DNA from: CAYSBK01 sp964429265
Lineage (GTDB): Bacteria > Planctomycetota > Phycisphaerae > Sedimentisphaerales > Anaerobacaceae
DNA length: 12,559 bases
Direction of reading: 5' to 3'
NCBI GenBank assembly: GCA_964429265.1
Contig: CAYSBK010000061.1
Span: forward strand, 1 to 12,559
Below the pieces are notes generated by a model. It had not been told where the DNA came from. It did no database searches and saw only the letters and a program-made list of their open reading frames with translations. Position numbers and translations under genes: made by a program. This document shows, piece by piece, positions 11,832 to 12,559 of the stretch (within the stretch, counting starts at the first letter, position 1; every line of letters begins with the position of its first letter).

Positions 11832-12559
11832 TTGCCCGGCTCGCTTCTTGTTATGGTGGGGCTTTTCATATTCCTGATGTTCACGGGAATGCCGCTTTCG
11901 TTTTCGATGCTTTTCAGTTCCGCGGTGTACCTCGTGCTGGCGGGCGAGACGCCCTGGCTGATGGTGCATCATATGTTCACCGGCATAGATACGTTCACGC
12001 TTATGGCGATACCTTTCTTTATGCTGGCCGGTGAGCTTATGGTTTATTCGGGCACGGCCGAGAGGCTGCTCAATTTCGCAAACGTGTCGGTAGGTCGGTT
12101 TCGCGGGGGGCTGGGGTACGTCAACGTGCTGGCAAGTATGCTGTTCGGCGGCTGCTCGGGTTCTGCGATATCGGATGTGGCGGGGCTGGGGCCGCTGGAG
12201 ATAGAGATGATGGAAAAGGGCGGCTATAAAAGGGACTTCAGCACAGCGCTGACCATAAGTTCGGCCATACAGGGACCGATTATTCCGCCGAGCATTCCGC
12301 TTGTACTGGTGGGGGCGGTTACGGGGATATCGGTGGGCGGACTGCTTCTGGGCGGGGCGATTCCGGGGATAATGGTCGGGCTGGCGCAGTGCGCGGTTAT
12401 CTTTGTGGTAGCCAGAAAACGAAAGTTCCCGAGGTTCGAAATCAAGACCTCGGTTCTGGAGATAGTGAAGGTAACGCTGCGGGCGATTCCGTTTTTTCTT
12501 ATGCCGTTTATTATCTTGGGCGGTATCATCGCAGGGGTCTGCACGCCGACCGAGGCGTC
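11832..12559 (+). CDS. TRAP transporter large membrane subunit, DctM type (3' truncated)
   Basis: The frame is open from TTG 11832 to the window edge, giving 242 residues of a protein normally of about 425-440. It starts PGSLLVMVGLFIFLMFTGMP, the usual DctM opening, and continues with TFTLMAIPFFMLAGELM, FRGGLGYVNVLASMLFGGCS, GSAISDVAGLG and SSAIQGPIIPPSIPLVLVGA, all classic for the DctM/SiaM transport subunit. These segments form the helical hairpins that bind sodium and the solute; the unit moves the solute presented by the DctP-type protein. The start codon is TTG, supported by AAGGAGG 6 nt upstream; an in-frame ATG at 11853 would remove part of the first helix. The stop of the DctQ gene is 2 bp before this start, so the subunits are tightly coupled. 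Confidence 0.93.
   Translation, partial: MPGSLLVMVGLFIFLMFTGMPLSFSMLFSSAVYLVLAGETPWLMVHHMFTGIDTFTLMAIPFFMLAGELMVYSGTAERLLNFANVSVGRFRGGLGYVNVLASMLFGGCSGSAISDVAGLGPLEIEMMEKGGYKRDFSTALTISSAIQGPIIPPSIPLVLVGAVTGISVGGLLLGGAIPGIMVGLAQCAVIFVVARKRKFPRFEIKTSVLEIVKVTLRAIPFFLMPFIILGGIIAGVCTPTEA

Overview
The window looks like an ordinary chromosomal stretch of a GC-rich Gram-negative bacterium. I place it tentatively in the Planctomycetota (Phycisphaerae-like). The reasons are lipoproteins and an OmpA protein (diderm envelope), a stand-alone STAS/anti-sigma kinase pair, an M48 protease with an added C-terminal zinc ribbon, and several starts without a clear Shine-Dalgarno sequence. No marker gene is present, so this is inference. 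I see no rRNA, tRNA, insertion sequence, phage gene or CRISPR array.

Layout. (1) 1-1009, plus strand: the C-terminal end of a type IV prepilin peptidase, then an OmpA-domain lipoprotein with a coiled coil. (2) 1020-3535, minus strand: a compact operon read from a good promoter at 3571-3599. It encodes a two-unit TFIIB-type zinc-ribbon protein, an unannotated 27-residue membrane peptide, LemA, and an HtpX-like M48 membrane protease. (3) 3716-6583, plus strand: an amidohydrolase-2 family protein that lacks two usual active-site residues, then a long neurotransmitter:sodium symporter (NSS/SNF). (4) 6679-7360, minus strand: a cysteine-free Rrf2 repressor followed by a MazG-like pyrophosphohydrolase. 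A perfect 17-bp dyad lies just before the Rrf2 ribosome site. (5) 7361-7750: a 390-bp divergent intergenic region with an unusual density of nested complementary segments (a candidate structured RNA, about 7396-7591), an A/T-tract block, and a strong promoter towards the next operon. (6) 7751-9450, plus strand: a STAS anti-anti-sigma factor, an RsbW/SpoIIAB-like kinase, and a lipoprotein N-acetylmuramoyl-L-alanine amidase. (7) 9604-10071: a protein of unknown family. (8) 10235 to the window end: a TRAP transporter with a DctP-type binding protein, DctQ small subunit and DctM large subunit (truncated by the window; TTG start with a strong ribosome site).

Working together. STAS and kinase form a partner-switching pair that would free or hold a sigma factor encoded elsewhere. 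The zinc-ribbon/LemA/M48 group looks like a membrane-protein maintenance module. The TRAP genes import an organic acid or similar solute. The most interesting unexplained items are the structured intergenic region next to rrf2, the 27-residue peptide, the unusual amidohydrolase, and the unknown protein before the TRAP operon.
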